Source of the DNA: Roseicella frigidaeris
GTDB taxonomy: Bacteria > Pseudomonadota > Alphaproteobacteria > Acetobacterales > Acetobacteraceae
Length of the DNA stretch: 64,000 nt
Assembly: GCF_003258945.1 (NCBI RefSeq)
Contig: NZ_QLIX01000001.1
Span: 372,001 to 436,000 of the forward strand
Direction: 5' to 3'
In this document: in pieces, positions 33,072 through 41,667 of the stretch
Layout of the letters: the number at the start of each line of letters is the position of its first letter
Numbering within the stretch: position 1 is the first letter of the stretch
Notes under the pieces: model-generated
Databases searched by the model: none
What the model was told of the DNA's origin: nothing
The model's input: only the letters and a program-made list of their open reading frames with translations
Position numbers and translations under genes: made by a program

Positions 33072-34511
33072 ATGCGCCCGGTCATCGCCTTGTCGGTCCT
33101 CGCATTGCTGGCCGCCTGCGGCCAATCGACCCAGACATCGGGCGGCAAGCATGCCGCCGCGGTGTATGGCCACTACAACCGCCCGAGCAGCTACGATCCG
33201 CCGGGCCCGCCCGGCGATCCCTGGGGGCCCTGGATCCGCGACGCCGCGCGCCGCTTCGACGTGCCGGAGCGCTGGATCCGCGAGGTCATGCGCCAGGAAT
33301 CCGGCGGCCGGGTCGGCGCCACCAGCCCGGTCGGCGCCATGGGGCTGATGCAGGTCATGCCCGGCACCTACCGCGAGGTGGCGGCGCGCTACGGCCTCGG
33401 CGACGATCCCTACCACCCCTATGACAGCATCATGGCGGGGGCGGCCTACATCCGGGAGATGTACGACCTTTACGGCACGCCGGCCTTCCTCGCCGCCTAC
33501 AATGCCGGCCCGCGGCGGCTCGAGGACTATCTCTGGAACAGCCGCGGCCTGCCGGCCGAGACGCGCAACTACGTCCGCCGCATCGGCCCGAACATCATCG
33601 GCCACCATCCGCAGCGCCAGGTGGCGCCGGAGATCCAGCTCGCGGGCGAGATCCCACTCAGCATCCCGGCCGGGCCGCGCCGCATGGATGCCGGCACCAT
33701 GCTCGCCCTCAGGGAGCAGCGGAACGCGCAGCAGCCCGGCATCCAGGTGGCGCAGCTGCCGCCCGGCCCGGTGGTGCGCATGGAGCCGATCCCGGATGGC
33801 AGCACCGAGCGGCCGGTCCAGGTCGCCTCGCTGGGCCCGGTGGTGCGCATGGATCCCATCCCGGATGGCAGCACCTACCGCGCCGGCCAGGGCGAGGTGG
33901 TGCGCATGGAGCCGATCCCGGACGGCAGCACCTATGGCAGCACCTACCGTTCCGCCGCGCCCGCCAGCCAGGGCGAGGTGGTGCGGATGGAGCCGATCCC
34001 CAACCCGCCGGAGCCGGTGCCCGAGCCCGCGCCGCGCCGCGCCGCGCCCGAGGCGCCGGTTGCCGCCGCGCCGCGGCCGGCTGCCCTGGCCGCCCGCCCG
34101 GCGCCCGCCCGCACCCAGGTTGCCGCGCTGACCGCGCCGCCGGCCCGGCCGGCGCCCGCCGCTCCGGCCGCCGGCTTCGGCCTGATGGGCACGGCGCAGG
34201 CGGCCACCATGCCGAACGCGGCCCGGCCGGTGCTCGGCCGCGCCCCTGCCCCTGCTCCTGCCCTGGCCACCGGCGGTGGCTGGGCGGTGCAGGTCGGCGC
34301 CTTCGCCAACCAGGCCCAGGCGCGCGGCGCGGCGGCGGCGGCGAAGGATGCCGCCGGTGGCCGCCCGATGGTCCAGCCGGTCGGTGCCGGCAAGGCGATG
34401 CTCTATCGCGCCCGGGTGACCGGCCTGTCGCAATCGGCCGCGCAGGCCGCCTGCGACCGGCTGCGCCGCAAGGGCGGCTGCATGGTCATCTCGCCCGACT
34501 CGCAGGGCTGA
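33072..34511 (+). CDS. Lipoprotein lytic transglycosylase with SPOR domain
   Basis: 479 residues. A lipoprotein signal ends at LLAAC with lipidated C16. The SLT domain (about 48-180) has RFDVPERWIREVMRQESGG with catalytic E76, GAMGLMQVMP and AAYNAG. A disordered middle (about 180-395) contains four near-identical units, VVRMEPIPDGST at 234, 257, 276 and a partial one at 303, then long Pro/Ala runs. A SPOR domain (about 400-479, GWAVQVGAFANQAQARGAA) should bind denuded peptidoglycan at the septum. Cleaves glycan strands in the periplasm. The start is taken at ATG 33072 because it opens directly on the lipobox; 33006 would add 22 residues. Confidence 0.88.
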   Translation: MRPVIALSVLALLAACGQSTQTSGGKHAAAVYGHYNRPSSYDPPGPPGDPWGPWIRDAARRFDVPERWIREVMRQESGGRVGATSPVGAMGLMQVMPGTYREVAARYGLGDDPYHPYDSIMAGAAYIREMYDLYGTPAFLAAYNAGPRRLEDYLWNSRGLPAETRNYVRRIGPNIIGHHPQRQVAPEIQLAGEIPLSIPAGPRRMDAGTMLALREQRNAQQPGIQVAQLPPGPVVRMEPIPDGSTERPVQVASLGPVVRMDPIPDGSTYRAGQGEVVRMEPIPDGSTYGSTYRSAAPASQGEVVRMEPIPNPPEPVPEPAPRRAAPEAPVAAAPRPAALAARPAPARTQVAALTAPPARPAPAAPAAGFGLMGTAQAATMPNAARPVLGRAPAPAPALATGGGWAVQVGAFANQAQARGAAAAAKDAAGGRPMVQPVGAGKAMLYRARVTGLSQSAAQAACDRLRRKGGCMVISPDSQG

Positions 34512-34863
34512 GACGCGCCGCCGGCGGCCCCCTGGCCGCCGGCCGTGCCGCGCCCGCCCCGGCGCCCCTACGATCCTGCATCGCAATTGCCGGCGGGGCG
34601 CAGGCCCGCCCGTGCCGAGTCGCGCCTTCGGGCGTTGTCCCCCAGCCGCAACCGGCGCCGGAGGATGGTCCCGGCAGGACTGTCCCGCCGGCACGCTTGC
34701 GGATGGCGGAAGAACCATGCCACGCCAATCCGCTGCCTGCCCCGGCCGGATGACGGGTCGGTCGCGGATCGGGCCGGCCCTGGTGGCCCCGAGGGTGGAG
34801 CGCCGTTCCGGTCGGACGGCGCGACGCCGCAGCGCGTGCCTTGATTGGATCGGAGGAGCATGC
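34512..34863. other. Intergenic region before the acidic protein gene
   Basis: 352 bp. It starts with a strong hairpin (34520-34543) and otherwise is GC-rich without a recognised gene. A GGAGGAG ribosome site (34851-34857) closes it. Confidence 0.5.
34520..34543 (+). terminator. Hairpin after the transglycosylase gene
   Basis: GCCGGCGGCC and GGCCGCCGGC make a perfect 10-bp GC stem with loop CCCT, starting 8 bp after the stop codon. No T-run follows, so it may stop or stabilise the transcript rather than act as a classical terminator. Confidence 0.5.
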
Positions 34864-35130
34864 ATGTCCGACCCCACCCCCGAGCCCGGCCTTGCCGCGC
34901 CGGGCCTCGTCCCGGTCCGCCGCCCGTATCCGCCCCTCATCGCGGGCGGCGAGGGCGAGGATGACGAGGAGGAGGACGAGTTCGACGAGGACGACGATCT
35001 GGACGAGGAGGAGGACGAGTTCGACGAGGACGACGCCTTCGACGGGGATGAGGAGGCGGACGACCTCGACGAGGATGAGGACGAGGACCTCGACGATGAC
35101 GATGACGATGACGACGAGGAGGAGGAGTAG
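34864..35130 (+). CDS. Small hyperacidic protein, 88 residues
   Basis: Residues 1-32 read MSDPTPEPGLAAPGLVPVRR and on to a Gly pair. The remaining 56 residues are almost only Asp and Glu with occasional Phe, Leu, Ala and Gly; DEEEDEFDEDD occurs twice and the end is a run of aspartates then glutamates. GGAGGAG 7 bp ahead of ATG 34864 supports it. Frame +1 of the same DNA gives an Arg/Thr-rich, unconvincing alternative. Such Asp/Glu tails in bacteria are seen on proteins that bind basic partners or cations, but I do not recognise this protein. Confidence 0.6.
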   Translation: MSDPTPEPGLAAPGLVPVRRPYPPLIAGGEGEDDEEEDEFDEDDDLDEEEDEFDEDDAFDGDEEADDLDEDEDEDLDDDDDDDDEEEE

Positions 35131-35486
35131 GGCCGATCGCGGACGGGGCCGCCGCGTGATCGCTTGTGGCGGACGCACCGAGACGCGTGACGCCCGCGAT
35201 TGAAGAATGGCCTGGACCAGGGCCCGTGACCCCGTGGGGGCAAAGCATGGTCCAGGCGCCTGGGCACGCGACGCGGCCGCGGCGGCCCGGCGCCCGCCCT
35301 GGCGCGTGATCCGCCGCGCCGTCCGGGCAGCCCATGGCCCATGGCGGGCCGGGCCTTGCCCCGGCCTGCCTCGCGTCACCCGATCGGGCGTCGCCGCCTG
35401 GCCGGGCCCGGCGGCCCTTCCCCCTTGCTGTCGCGCCGCCTCTCCCTCAGGGTGCGGGACCGATAGCAAGCTAATGGGAGACGTCC
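35131..35486. other. Intergenic region before the acyl-CoA synthetase gene
   Basis: 356 bp. It contains the inverted repeat CCTGGACCA (35211-35219) and TGGTCCAGG (35248-35256) around a GC-rich loop. No gene or repeat family member is recognisable. Ribosome site GGGAGACG lies 6 bp before ATG 35487. Confidence 0.45.
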
Positions 35487-37616
35487 ATGACTGCCGTTGC
35501 CGCGCCGGCCAGTGCCGGTTTCGCATCCCTCGATGCGCTGGTGCGGCCCCGCTCCGTCGCCGTGATCGGCGCCTCCGACGAGCCGGCGCGGATCGGCGGC
35601 CGCCCCATCGCCTACATGAAGGAGCGCGGCTTCGCCGGTGAACTCTGGCCGGTGAACCCGAAGCGGCAGACCGTGCAGGGCCTGCCGGCCTTCGCCTCGG
35701 TCGAGGCGCTGCCGGCCGCGCCGGACGTCGCCATCATCGCCGTGCCGGCCGAGCACGCCATCGCCACCCTCGATTCGCTCGGCCGCAAGGGCTGTCGCGC
35801 CGTCATCGTCTTCTCCGCCGGCTTCGCCGAGATGGACGAGGCCGGCGCCGCGGCGCAGGAGCGGCTGACCGCCGTCGCCCGCTCCCACGGCATCCGCCTG
35901 CTCGGCCCCAATTGCCTCGGCGTCTTCAACGACAGCATCCGCTTCTACGGCACCTTCACCGCGAGCTTCGAGAAGGGCTGGCCGATCCCCGGGCGGATCG
36001 GCGTCGTCTCGCAATCCGGCGCCTATGGCACGCATGTCTTCTCGGCGGCGCTCGACCGCGGCCTCGGCATGCAGGTCTGCATCACCACCGGCAACGAGGC
36101 CGAGGTCGCGCTCGGCGACGCGCTCGGCTGGATGGCGCAGGCGCCCGAGGTGGACGTGATCTGCGCCTATGCCGAGGGGATCCGCGAGAGCGAGCGCTTC
36201 ATCGCGGCGCTGGAGCTGGCGCGGCGCAACCGCAAGCCGATCGTGATGATGAAGGTCGGCCGCAGTCAGCTCGGCGGCGCTGCGGCCAAGTCGCACACCG
36301 CTTCCATCGCCGGCGACGACACCGTCACCCAGGCGGTGCTCGACGAGTTCGGCGTGGTGCGGGCGCGGACGACGGAGGAGATGCTCGACATCGCCTATGT
36401 CGCGGCGAAGCGCATCTACCCGGCGCGCAACACGCTCGGCGTGCTCACCGTCTCGGGCGGCGCCGGCGTGCTGATCTCGGATGCCGCCGAGCAGGTGGGG
36501 CTCGAGATGCCGCCGATGCCGGAGGCGGCGCAGGAGCGGCTGCGCGGCTTGGTGCCCTTCTGCGCCCCGCGCAACCCGGTGGACTGCACCGCGCAGGTGA
36601 CCAACAACCTGCCGCTGATCGGCCAGTTCGCCGAGAGCGTGGCGACGGATGGCGGCTACACCTCCATCCTCTCCTTCTGGTCGCAGACCGCGGCCGGGCG
36701 CAGCGTCGGCCCCAGCCTGCGGCAGCAGATGCAGGCGGTGCGGGCGGCGCATCCGGACCGGCTCTGGGTGATGTCCATGCTCGCGCCCGACAAGGTGCGC
36801 GACTACGAGGCGGATGGCTGGGTCTGCTTCGAGGACCCCTCGCGGGCGGTGAACGCCATCGCCGCCATGGGGCATTACGGCGCCGCCTTCGCCGCCGCCG
36901 GGGAGACGCGCCCCGCCGTGCCGCTGCCGCAGGTGACGCTGCCCGAGACCACGCCCTCCGAGGCGGCGGCCAAGGCGCTGCTCGCCACGGCGGGCGTGCC
37001 GGCGGTGCCGGAGGCGGCCTGCCCGGAGGCCGAGGCGGCGGTCGCCGCGGCGGAGCGCTTCGGCTATCCGGTGGTGCTCAAGATCCTCTCGCCCGACATC
37101 CTGCACAAGAGCGAGATCGGCGGCGTGCTGCTCGATGTCGGCGATGCCGGCGCGGTGCGGCAGGGCTTCGCCACGCTGCTGGAGCGCGCCCGGCAGCACG
37201 CCCCGACGGCGCGGATCGAGGGCGTGCTGGTCGCCAAGCAGATCAAGGGCGCGGTGGAGATGGCGCTCGGCATGTTCCGCGACCCGGTCTTCGGCCCGGT
37301 GGCGATGGTCGGCCTGGGCGGCATCTTCATCGAGGTGCTGAAGGACGTCTCCTTCCGCCGCTGCCCCTTCGACACGGCGGAGGCGGAGCGGATGATCCGC
37401 TCGCTGAAGGGCTTCCCGCTGCTGGACGGCGCGCGCGGGCGGCCGAAGGCGGATCTGCCGGCGCTGGCCAAGGCGCTCTCGGCGCTCTCCGCCTTCGCCG
37501 CGGCGGCCGGGCCGCGCCTCGCCGGCATCGACGTCAATCCGATGCTGGTGCTGCCGGCGGGCGAGGGCTGCTACGCCGCCGATGCCGTCATCGAGTTGGA
37601 AGGGGGGAGCCACTGA
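35487..37616 (+). CDS. ADP-forming acetate/acyl-CoA ligase family protein
   Basis: 709 residues. The N-terminal CoA-binding Rossmann domain (LDALVRPRSVAVIGASDEPARIGGRPIAYMK) is followed by the succinyl-CoA-synthetase-like domain (GRIGVVSQSGAYGTHV, MKVGRSQLGGAAAKSHTASIAGDD with the candidate phosphohistidine H in KSHTAS) and a C-terminal ATP-grasp domain (FGYPVVLKILSPDILHKSEIGGVLLDVGD, PMLVLPAGEGC). It makes acyl-CoA with ADP, or runs in reverse to make ATP. Bacterial relatives act on acetate, citryl-, pimeloyl- and other acids, so the substrate is uncertain. The next gene starts 1 bp after its stop; both form one unit. Confidence 0.88.
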   Translation: MTAVAAPASAGFASLDALVRPRSVAVIGASDEPARIGGRPIAYMKERGFAGELWPVNPKRQTVQGLPAFASVEALPAAPDVAIIAVPAEHAIATLDSLGRKGCRAVIVFSAGFAEMDEAGAAAQERLTAVARSHGIRLLGPNCLGVFNDSIRFYGTFTASFEKGWPIPGRIGVVSQSGAYGTHVFSAALDRGLGMQVCITTGNEAEVALGDALGWMAQAPEVDVICAYAEGIRESERFIAALELARRNRKPIVMMKVGRSQLGGAAAKSHTASIAGDDTVTQAVLDEFGVVRARTTEEMLDIAYVAAKRIYPARNTLGVLTVSGGAGVLISDAAEQVGLEMPPMPEAAQERLRGLVPFCAPRNPVDCTAQVTNNLPLIGQFAESVATDGGYTSILSFWSQTAAGRSVGPSLRQQMQAVRAAHPDRLWVMSMLAPDKVRDYEADGWVCFEDPSRAVNAIAAMGHYGAAFAAAGETRPAVPLPQVTLPETTPSEAAAKALLATAGVPAVPEAACPEAEAAVAAAERFGYPVVLKILSPDILHKSEIGGVLLDVGDAGAVRQGFATLLERARQHAPTARIEGVLVAKQIKGAVEMALGMFRDPVFGPVAMVGLGGIFIEVLKDVSFRRCPFDTAEAERMIRSLKGFPLLDGARGRPKADLPALAKALSALSAFAAAAGPRLAGIDVNPMLVLPAGEGCYAADAVIELEGGSH

Positions 37617-37617
37617 G

Positions 37618-38475
37618 ATGGCCATCGTCTACGAGATGCTGCTGAATTACCCGATCCCGGAGGTGCGGCAGGTGCTGCGCTGGCAGGATGTGGCGCTGTA
37701 CAATTTCTCCATCGGGCTCGGCCAGGACCCGATGGACGAGAAGCAGCTCGACTTCCTCTACGAGCCGCGGCTGAAGGTGATGCCCTCCATGCCGGTGGTG
37801 CTCGCCTCGCCCGGCTTCTGGTCGCGCAACCCGGATACCGGCATCGTCTGGCAGCAGATCCTGCATGGCGAGCAGGGGCTGATCCTGCACAAGCCGCTGC
37901 CGACCGAGGGCGAGGTGATCGGCCGCTCGCGCATCACCGGCCTGGTCGATCGCGGCGAGGGCAAGGGCGCGCTGATGTATTCCGAGCGCGAGATCGTCGA
38001 TGCGAAGACCGGCGAGGTGCTGGCGACCAGCACCTCCACCAGCTTCATGCGCGGCAATGGCGGCTTCGGCGGGCCGAGCGGCCCGGTGAAGAAGCCGCAT
38101 CCCGAGCCGGAGCGGGCGCCGGATGTCACGCTCGATCTGGCGACGCGGCCGGAACAGGCGCTGGTCTACCGGCTGAACGCCGACCTGAACCCGCTGCATA
38201 TCGACCCGGCCGTGGCGAAGCAGGCCGGCTTCCCGCAGCCGATCCTGCACGGGCTCTGCACCTTCGGCACCGTCTGCCATGGCCTGCTGCGCAGCCTCTG
38301 CGACTACGACACGGCGCGCTTCGGGCGGATGGATCTCCGCTTCTCCTCGCCGGTCTTCCCGGGCGAGACGATCCGCACCGAGATCTGGAAGGAGGAGGGC
38401 GGCGCCGCCTTCCGCGCCCGCGTCGTCGAGCGCGACAAGGTGGTGGTCAGCAACGGGCTGTTCCGCTACGCATGA
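37618..38475 (+). CDS. MaoC/HotDog domain protein (acyl-CoA dehydratase or hydratase-like)
   Basis: 285 residues with two hot-dog halves. The first half contains LYNFSIGLGQDPMDEKQLDFLYEPRLKVMPSMPVVLASPGFW; the second has the MaoC active block NADLNPLHIDPAVAKQAGFPQPILHGLCTFG (R)-hydratase motif with catalytic Asp and His. Related to peroxisomal 2-enoyl-CoA hydratase 2 (MFE-2 type), and probably adds or removes water from an enoyl-CoA. It follows the acyl-CoA ligase by 1 bp, so the pair likely works on one acyl-CoA substrate (inference). Confidence 0.87.
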   Translation: MAIVYEMLLNYPIPEVRQVLRWQDVALYNFSIGLGQDPMDEKQLDFLYEPRLKVMPSMPVVLASPGFWSRNPDTGIVWQQILHGEQGLILHKPLPTEGEVIGRSRITGLVDRGEGKGALMYSEREIVDAKTGEVLATSTSTSFMRGNGGFGGPSGPVKKPHPEPERAPDVTLDLATRPEQALVYRLNADLNPLHIDPAVAKQAGFPQPILHGLCTFGTVCHGLLRSLCDYDTARFGRMDLRFSSPVFPGETIRTEIWKEEGGAAFRARVVERDKVVVSNGLFRYA

Positions 38476-38748
38476 CGCCGCTGGCCGTTGATGGCGACCC
38501 ATCAACGGCCCCCGCGGACGCCGGGCGGTTTGCTCCGCAAACTTGGCTTCGCCGCATTGGCGGCGGCGCCGCTTCGGGCGCTCGGCAGGACCATGGCGGT
38601 CATGCCGTTGGTATGATGCCCCGGTGAAGTCCCTTCGGGGGCTGAGGCGCGTCACGGCCTGTCGCGGCGAAGCCCGCGCCAGGGCAACGGGCGGCGACAG
38701 CATCACCGGGCGTCGGAGCTGACGGCGGCTTCGGACAAGGACAAGCGC
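38476..38748 (+). repeat. Repeat-rich intergenic region including second-family copy
   Basis: GGCCGTTGATGG and CCATCAACGGCC (about 38483-38511) form a stem after the MaoC gene. TTCGGGCGCTCGG (38573-38585) matches 20078. GCCGTTGGTAT (38605-38615) recurs at 25308 and 60405. 38645-38695 matches the minus-strand sequence of 26101-26164. It lies ahead of the exonuclease gene. Confidence 0.65.
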
Positions 38749-39330
38749 ATGTGGATGGGTGGGCCGGTCGTCGTCTTCGATACCGAGACCACCGGGGCCG
38801 GGGCGGGCGACCGCGTGGTCTCGCTCGGCGCCGTGCGGCTGGACGCGGCGCTGGAGCCGGAGGCGACGCTGCATCTCGCCTTCGCCCCCGGCATCCGCTG
38901 CCATTGGGGCGCCATCCGCGTGCATGGCATGTCGGACGCCTTCCTGGCGCGGCACCCGCCCTTCGCCGCGCATGCCGAGGAGATCGCCGGCTTCTTCGCC
39001 GGCTGCGCCGCGGCGGCGCACAACCTGCCCTTCGACCGGCGCATGCTGGGCGGCGAATTCGCCCGGCTCGACCGGCCCCTGCCTTGGGCCGAGGCGCATT
39101 GCACCCTGGCGCTTTGGCGCCGGGCGCGTCCCGGCCAGCGCGCCGGCCTCGCCCAGGCCGCCGCCGCCTGCGGCCTGGCGCGCGAGGGCGCCCTGCACGG
39201 CGCGCTCGAGGATGCCTGGCTGGCGGCGCAATTGCTGCGGACGCTGCACGGGTTGCCGCCGGTGCCGATGCGCCTGCATGGCATCACCAACGGCCCCGCG
39301 GAGGGCCTGTCGGAGGAGATCGCCGCATGA
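38749..39330 (+). CDS. DnaQ-like 3'-5' exonuclease domain protein
   Basis: 193 residues of the RNase H-fold DEDD exonuclease type. VVVFDTETTGAG (DxE motif 1), GIRVHGMSDAFLARHPPF, AAAAHNLPFDRRML (HNxxFD, motif 2) and HGALEDAWLAAQLLRTL (HxAxxDA, motif 3, DEDDh type) are complete. It could proofread or trim DNA or RNA; polymerase III context is absent. It overlaps the next gene by ATGA. ATG 38749 is used; the upstream second-family repeat is 49 bp away. Confidence 0.88.
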   Translation: MWMGGPVVVFDTETTGAGAGDRVVSLGAVRLDAALEPEATLHLAFAPGIRCHWGAIRVHGMSDAFLARHPPFAAHAEEIAGFFAGCAAAAHNLPFDRRMLGGEFARLDRPLPWAEAHCTLALWRRARPGQRAGLAQAAAACGLAREGALHGALEDAWLAAQLLRTLHGLPPVPMRLHGITNGPAEGLSEEIAA

Positions 39331-40160
39331 CCGCCCCCGCCGATGCCGCCGCCCGCGCCGAGCGCTTCGTCGCGCTGCACCAGTCGGGCTGCTTCGCCCT
39401 GCCCAATGCCTGGGATGCCGGCAGCGCCCGGCTGCTCGCCGGGCTCGGCCCGGTGGCGCTGGCCAGCACCTCGGCCGGCGCCGCCTGGACGCTCGGCCGG
39501 CAGGACGGCGCCCTCAGCCGCGCCGAGGCGATCGCCAATGCCGCGGCGATCCTCGCCGAGACCAGCCTGCCGGTCTCGGCCGATCTCGAGGACGGCTTCG
39601 GCCCCGCGCCCGACGATTGCGCCGCCACCGTGCGGGCGGCGGCCGAGGCCGGGCTCGCCGGCTGCACCATCGAGGACACGACGCGCGACCCGGCGGCGCC
39701 GATCCATGGCTTCGAGGCGGCGCTGGCGCGGGTGCGGGCGGCCGTCGCCGCGGCGCGCGGCCTCGGCCGGCCCTTCGTGCTGACGGCGCGGACGGAGAAT
39801 TTCCTGCACGGCCGCCCGGATCTGGAGGACACGATCCGCCGCCTCACCGCCTTCGCCGAGGCGGGGGCGGATTGTCTCTACGCGCCGGCGCTGCCCGATC
39901 TCGAGGCCATTCGCCGCGTCGTCTTGGCCGTCGCGCCGAAGCCGGTGAACGTGCTGCTCGGCCCGCGCGCCGGGCTGCTGCCGATGGGCGAGCTGGCCGC
40001 GGCCGGGGTGCGGCGGGTGAGCGTCGGCGGGGCGCTGGCGCGGGCGGCCTATGGCGCGGCGCTGGAGATGGGCCGGGCCCTGGTCGCGGGCGAGCTGCCG
40101 CGCCTGGCCGCCATCCCGCCGCATGCGGCGGTGAACGGCCCGATGCGCCCACCCGGCTGA
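39327..40160 (+). CDS. Isocitrate lyase/PEP mutase family protein
   Basis: 277 residues of the PEP mutase/isocitrate lyase superfamily (COG2513). It starts with RAERFVALHQSGCFALPNAWDAGSARLLA, then SADLEDGFG (metal-binding), AGCTIEDTTRD, LTARTENFLHGRPDLEDTIRRLTAFAEAGADCLYAPAL and VNVLLGPRAGLLPMGELAAAGVRRVSVGGAL. Substrate could be a 2-methylisocitrate-like or phosphonate compound; it lacks a KKCGH signature, so it is not a true isocitrate lyase. The ATG overlaps the exonuclease stop. The CoA-transferase genes start 72 bp later. Confidence 0.86.
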   Translation: MTAPADAAARAERFVALHQSGCFALPNAWDAGSARLLAGLGPVALASTSAGAAWTLGRQDGALSRAEAIANAAAILAETSLPVSADLEDGFGPAPDDCAATVRAAAEAGLAGCTIEDTTRDPAAPIHGFEAALARVRAAVAAARGLGRPFVLTARTENFLHGRPDLEDTIRRLTAFAEAGADCLYAPALPDLEAIRRVVLAVAPKPVNVLLGPRAGLLPMGELAAAGVRRVSVGGALARAAYGAALEMGRALVAGELPRLAAIPPHAAVNGPMRPPG

Positions 40161-40232
40161 GGCGCGGCGCGCGGGGGGCTGGACCCCGGGGGCGCCCCGG
40201 TCTACCTGATCCCCCGGTCCGGGAGGGGTTGG

Positions 40233-40928
40233 ATGATCAACAAGATCGTGCAGTCGGTGGCCGAGGCGCTGGCCGGCGTGAAGGATGGATCGACGGTCCT
40301 GATCGGCGGCTTCGGCAGCGTCGGGCAGCCGGACGTGCTGATCGAAGGGCTGATCGAGCAGGGCGCGAAGGACCTCGTCGCCGTGCTGAACAATGCCGGC
40401 GTCGGCCGCATCGGCGTGGCACGGCTGATGGAGCTGGGCCGGGTCCGCAAGATCATCTGCTCCTTCCCCCGCTCCTCCGACCCGGTGGTGTTCGAGACCC
40501 TCTACCGCGAGGGCCGGATCGAGCTCGAGATCACGCCGCAGGGCACGCTGGCCGAGCGCATCCGCGCCGCCGGCGCCGGCATCCCGGCCTTCTACACCGC
40601 GACCGCGGCGGGCACGCTGCTGGAGCGGGGCAAGGAGGTGCGCGAGTTCGACGGCAAGCGCTATGTCATGGAGCGCGCCCTGCCCGGCGATGTCGCGCTG
40701 ATCGAGGCCTGGGAAGCGGATCGCTGGGGCAACCTCGTCTACCGGGGCTCGGGCGCGAATTTCAACCCGGTGATGGCCATGGCGGCGACGCTGACCGTCG
40801 CCCAGGTGCAGCACATCCGCGAGCTCGGCGCGTTGCATCCGCACATGATCATGACGCCGGGCGTCTATGTGAACCGCGTGGTCCAGGTGGATCGCGGCGG
40901 CGACTGGGTGACGCCCGAGCAGGCCTGA
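40233..40928 (+). CDS. 3-oxoacid/3-oxoadipate CoA-transferase subunit A
   Basis: 231 residues. Subunit A (alpha) of a class I CoA-transferase that moves CoA from succinyl-CoA or acetyl-CoA to a keto acid such as 3-oxoadipate or acetoacetate. MINKIVQSVAEALAGVKDGSTVLIGGFGSVGQPDVLI is the typical N terminus, followed by NNAGVGRIGVARLMELGRVRKIICSFP, EITPQGTLAERIRAAGAGIPAFYTATAAGTLLERGKEVREFDGKRYVMERALPGDVALIEAWEAD. Closest by eye to PcaI, but the downstream acyl-CoA genes leave the substrate open. Subunit B follows 39 bp later. Confidence 0.93.
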   Translation: MINKIVQSVAEALAGVKDGSTVLIGGFGSVGQPDVLIEGLIEQGAKDLVAVLNNAGVGRIGVARLMELGRVRKIICSFPRSSDPVVFETLYREGRIELEITPQGTLAERIRAAGAGIPAFYTATAAGTLLERGKEVREFDGKRYVMERALPGDVALIEAWEADRWGNLVYRGSGANFNPVMAMAATLTVAQVQHIRELGALHPHMIMTPGVYVNRVVQVDRGGDWVTPEQA

Positions 40929-40967
40929 CCGGGCCGAGTTGAGCGAGCAGAGGAGGAGAGGAAGCCC

Positions 40968-41603
40968 ATGCCCTTCACCCGCGACCAGATGGCCGCCCGC
41001 CTCGCCACCGACGTGCCGGAAGGATGGTGCGTCAATCTCGGCATCGGCATCCCGACCCTGGTGGCGAACCACGTGCAGGGCAAGGAGGTGATCTTCCAGT
41101 CCGAGAACGGCGTCATCGGCATGGGGCCGGCGCCGGCGAAGGGCCATGAGGATCCCTGGCTGATCAATGCCGGCAAGCAGCTCGTCACCCTGGCGAAGGG
41201 CGCGAGCTTCGTCGGCCATGCCGACAGCTTCGCCATGATCCGTGGCGGCCATATCGATCTCTGCGTCCTCGGCGCCTTCGAGGTGGCGGAGAATGGCGAC
41301 CTGGCGAATTGGGCGACGAGCGAGAACGACACCGCCCCGGCGGTCGGCGGCGCCATGGACCTCGCGGCCGGCGCCAAGCGGCTCTGGGTGGTGATGGAGC
41401 ACACCACCAAGGACGGGCGGCCGAAGCTGGTCGAGCGCTGCGGCTACCCGCTGACCGGCCTCGCCTGCGTCCGCCGCGTCTACACCAACCTCGCGGTGAT
41501 CGACGTGCTGCCCGAGAAGGGCTTCATGCTGGTCGATCTCGCGCCCGGCGTGACGCTGGACGAGCTGCGCGCCAAGAGCGGCGCGGCGATCCACGCCAAC
41601 TGA
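40968..41603 (+). CDS. 3-oxoacid/3-oxoadipate CoA-transferase subunit B
   Basis: 211 residues. Subunit B (beta) supplies the catalytic glutamate, E46 in FQSENGVIGMGPAP. NLGIGIPTLVANHVQGKEV and HADSFAMIRGGHIDLCVLGAFEVAENGDLANW are conserved, as are KLVERCGYPLTGLACVRRVYTNLAVIDV. It pairs with the preceding subunit. Located 64 bp before the first acyl-CoA dehydrogenase on the same strand, it is likely part of a single degradative transcription unit. AGGAGGAGAGG lies just before ATG 40968. Confidence 0.95.
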   Translation: MPFTRDQMAARLATDVPEGWCVNLGIGIPTLVANHVQGKEVIFQSENGVIGMGPAPAKGHEDPWLINAGKQLVTLAKGASFVGHADSFAMIRGGHIDLCVLGAFEVAENGDLANWATSENDTAPAVGGAMDLAAGAKRLWVVMEHTTKDGRPKLVERCGYPLTGLACVRRVYTNLAVIDVLPEKGFMLVDLAPGVTLDELRAKSGAAIHAN

Positions 41604-41667
41604 ACCCCCGCATCCCGGGGGGCCGGGAGCCCCGCATTCCGGGAGCCCGCAGTCTGGGAGAGTCTCC

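Noticed and set aside
34950-35130. Simple-sequence GAC/GAG tract as a CRISPR or satellite
   Set aside because: No regular unit with spacers; it is fully explained by codons for Asp and Glu.
34841-35203. Arg/Thr-rich frame overlapping the acidic gene
   Set aside because: Its composition is just the frame-shifted reading of GAC/GAG repeats; the acidic frame has the better ribosome site.
39327-40160. True isocitrate lyase
   Set aside because: It is too short and lacks the KKCGH active-site signature; it belongs to the wider PEP-mutase family.
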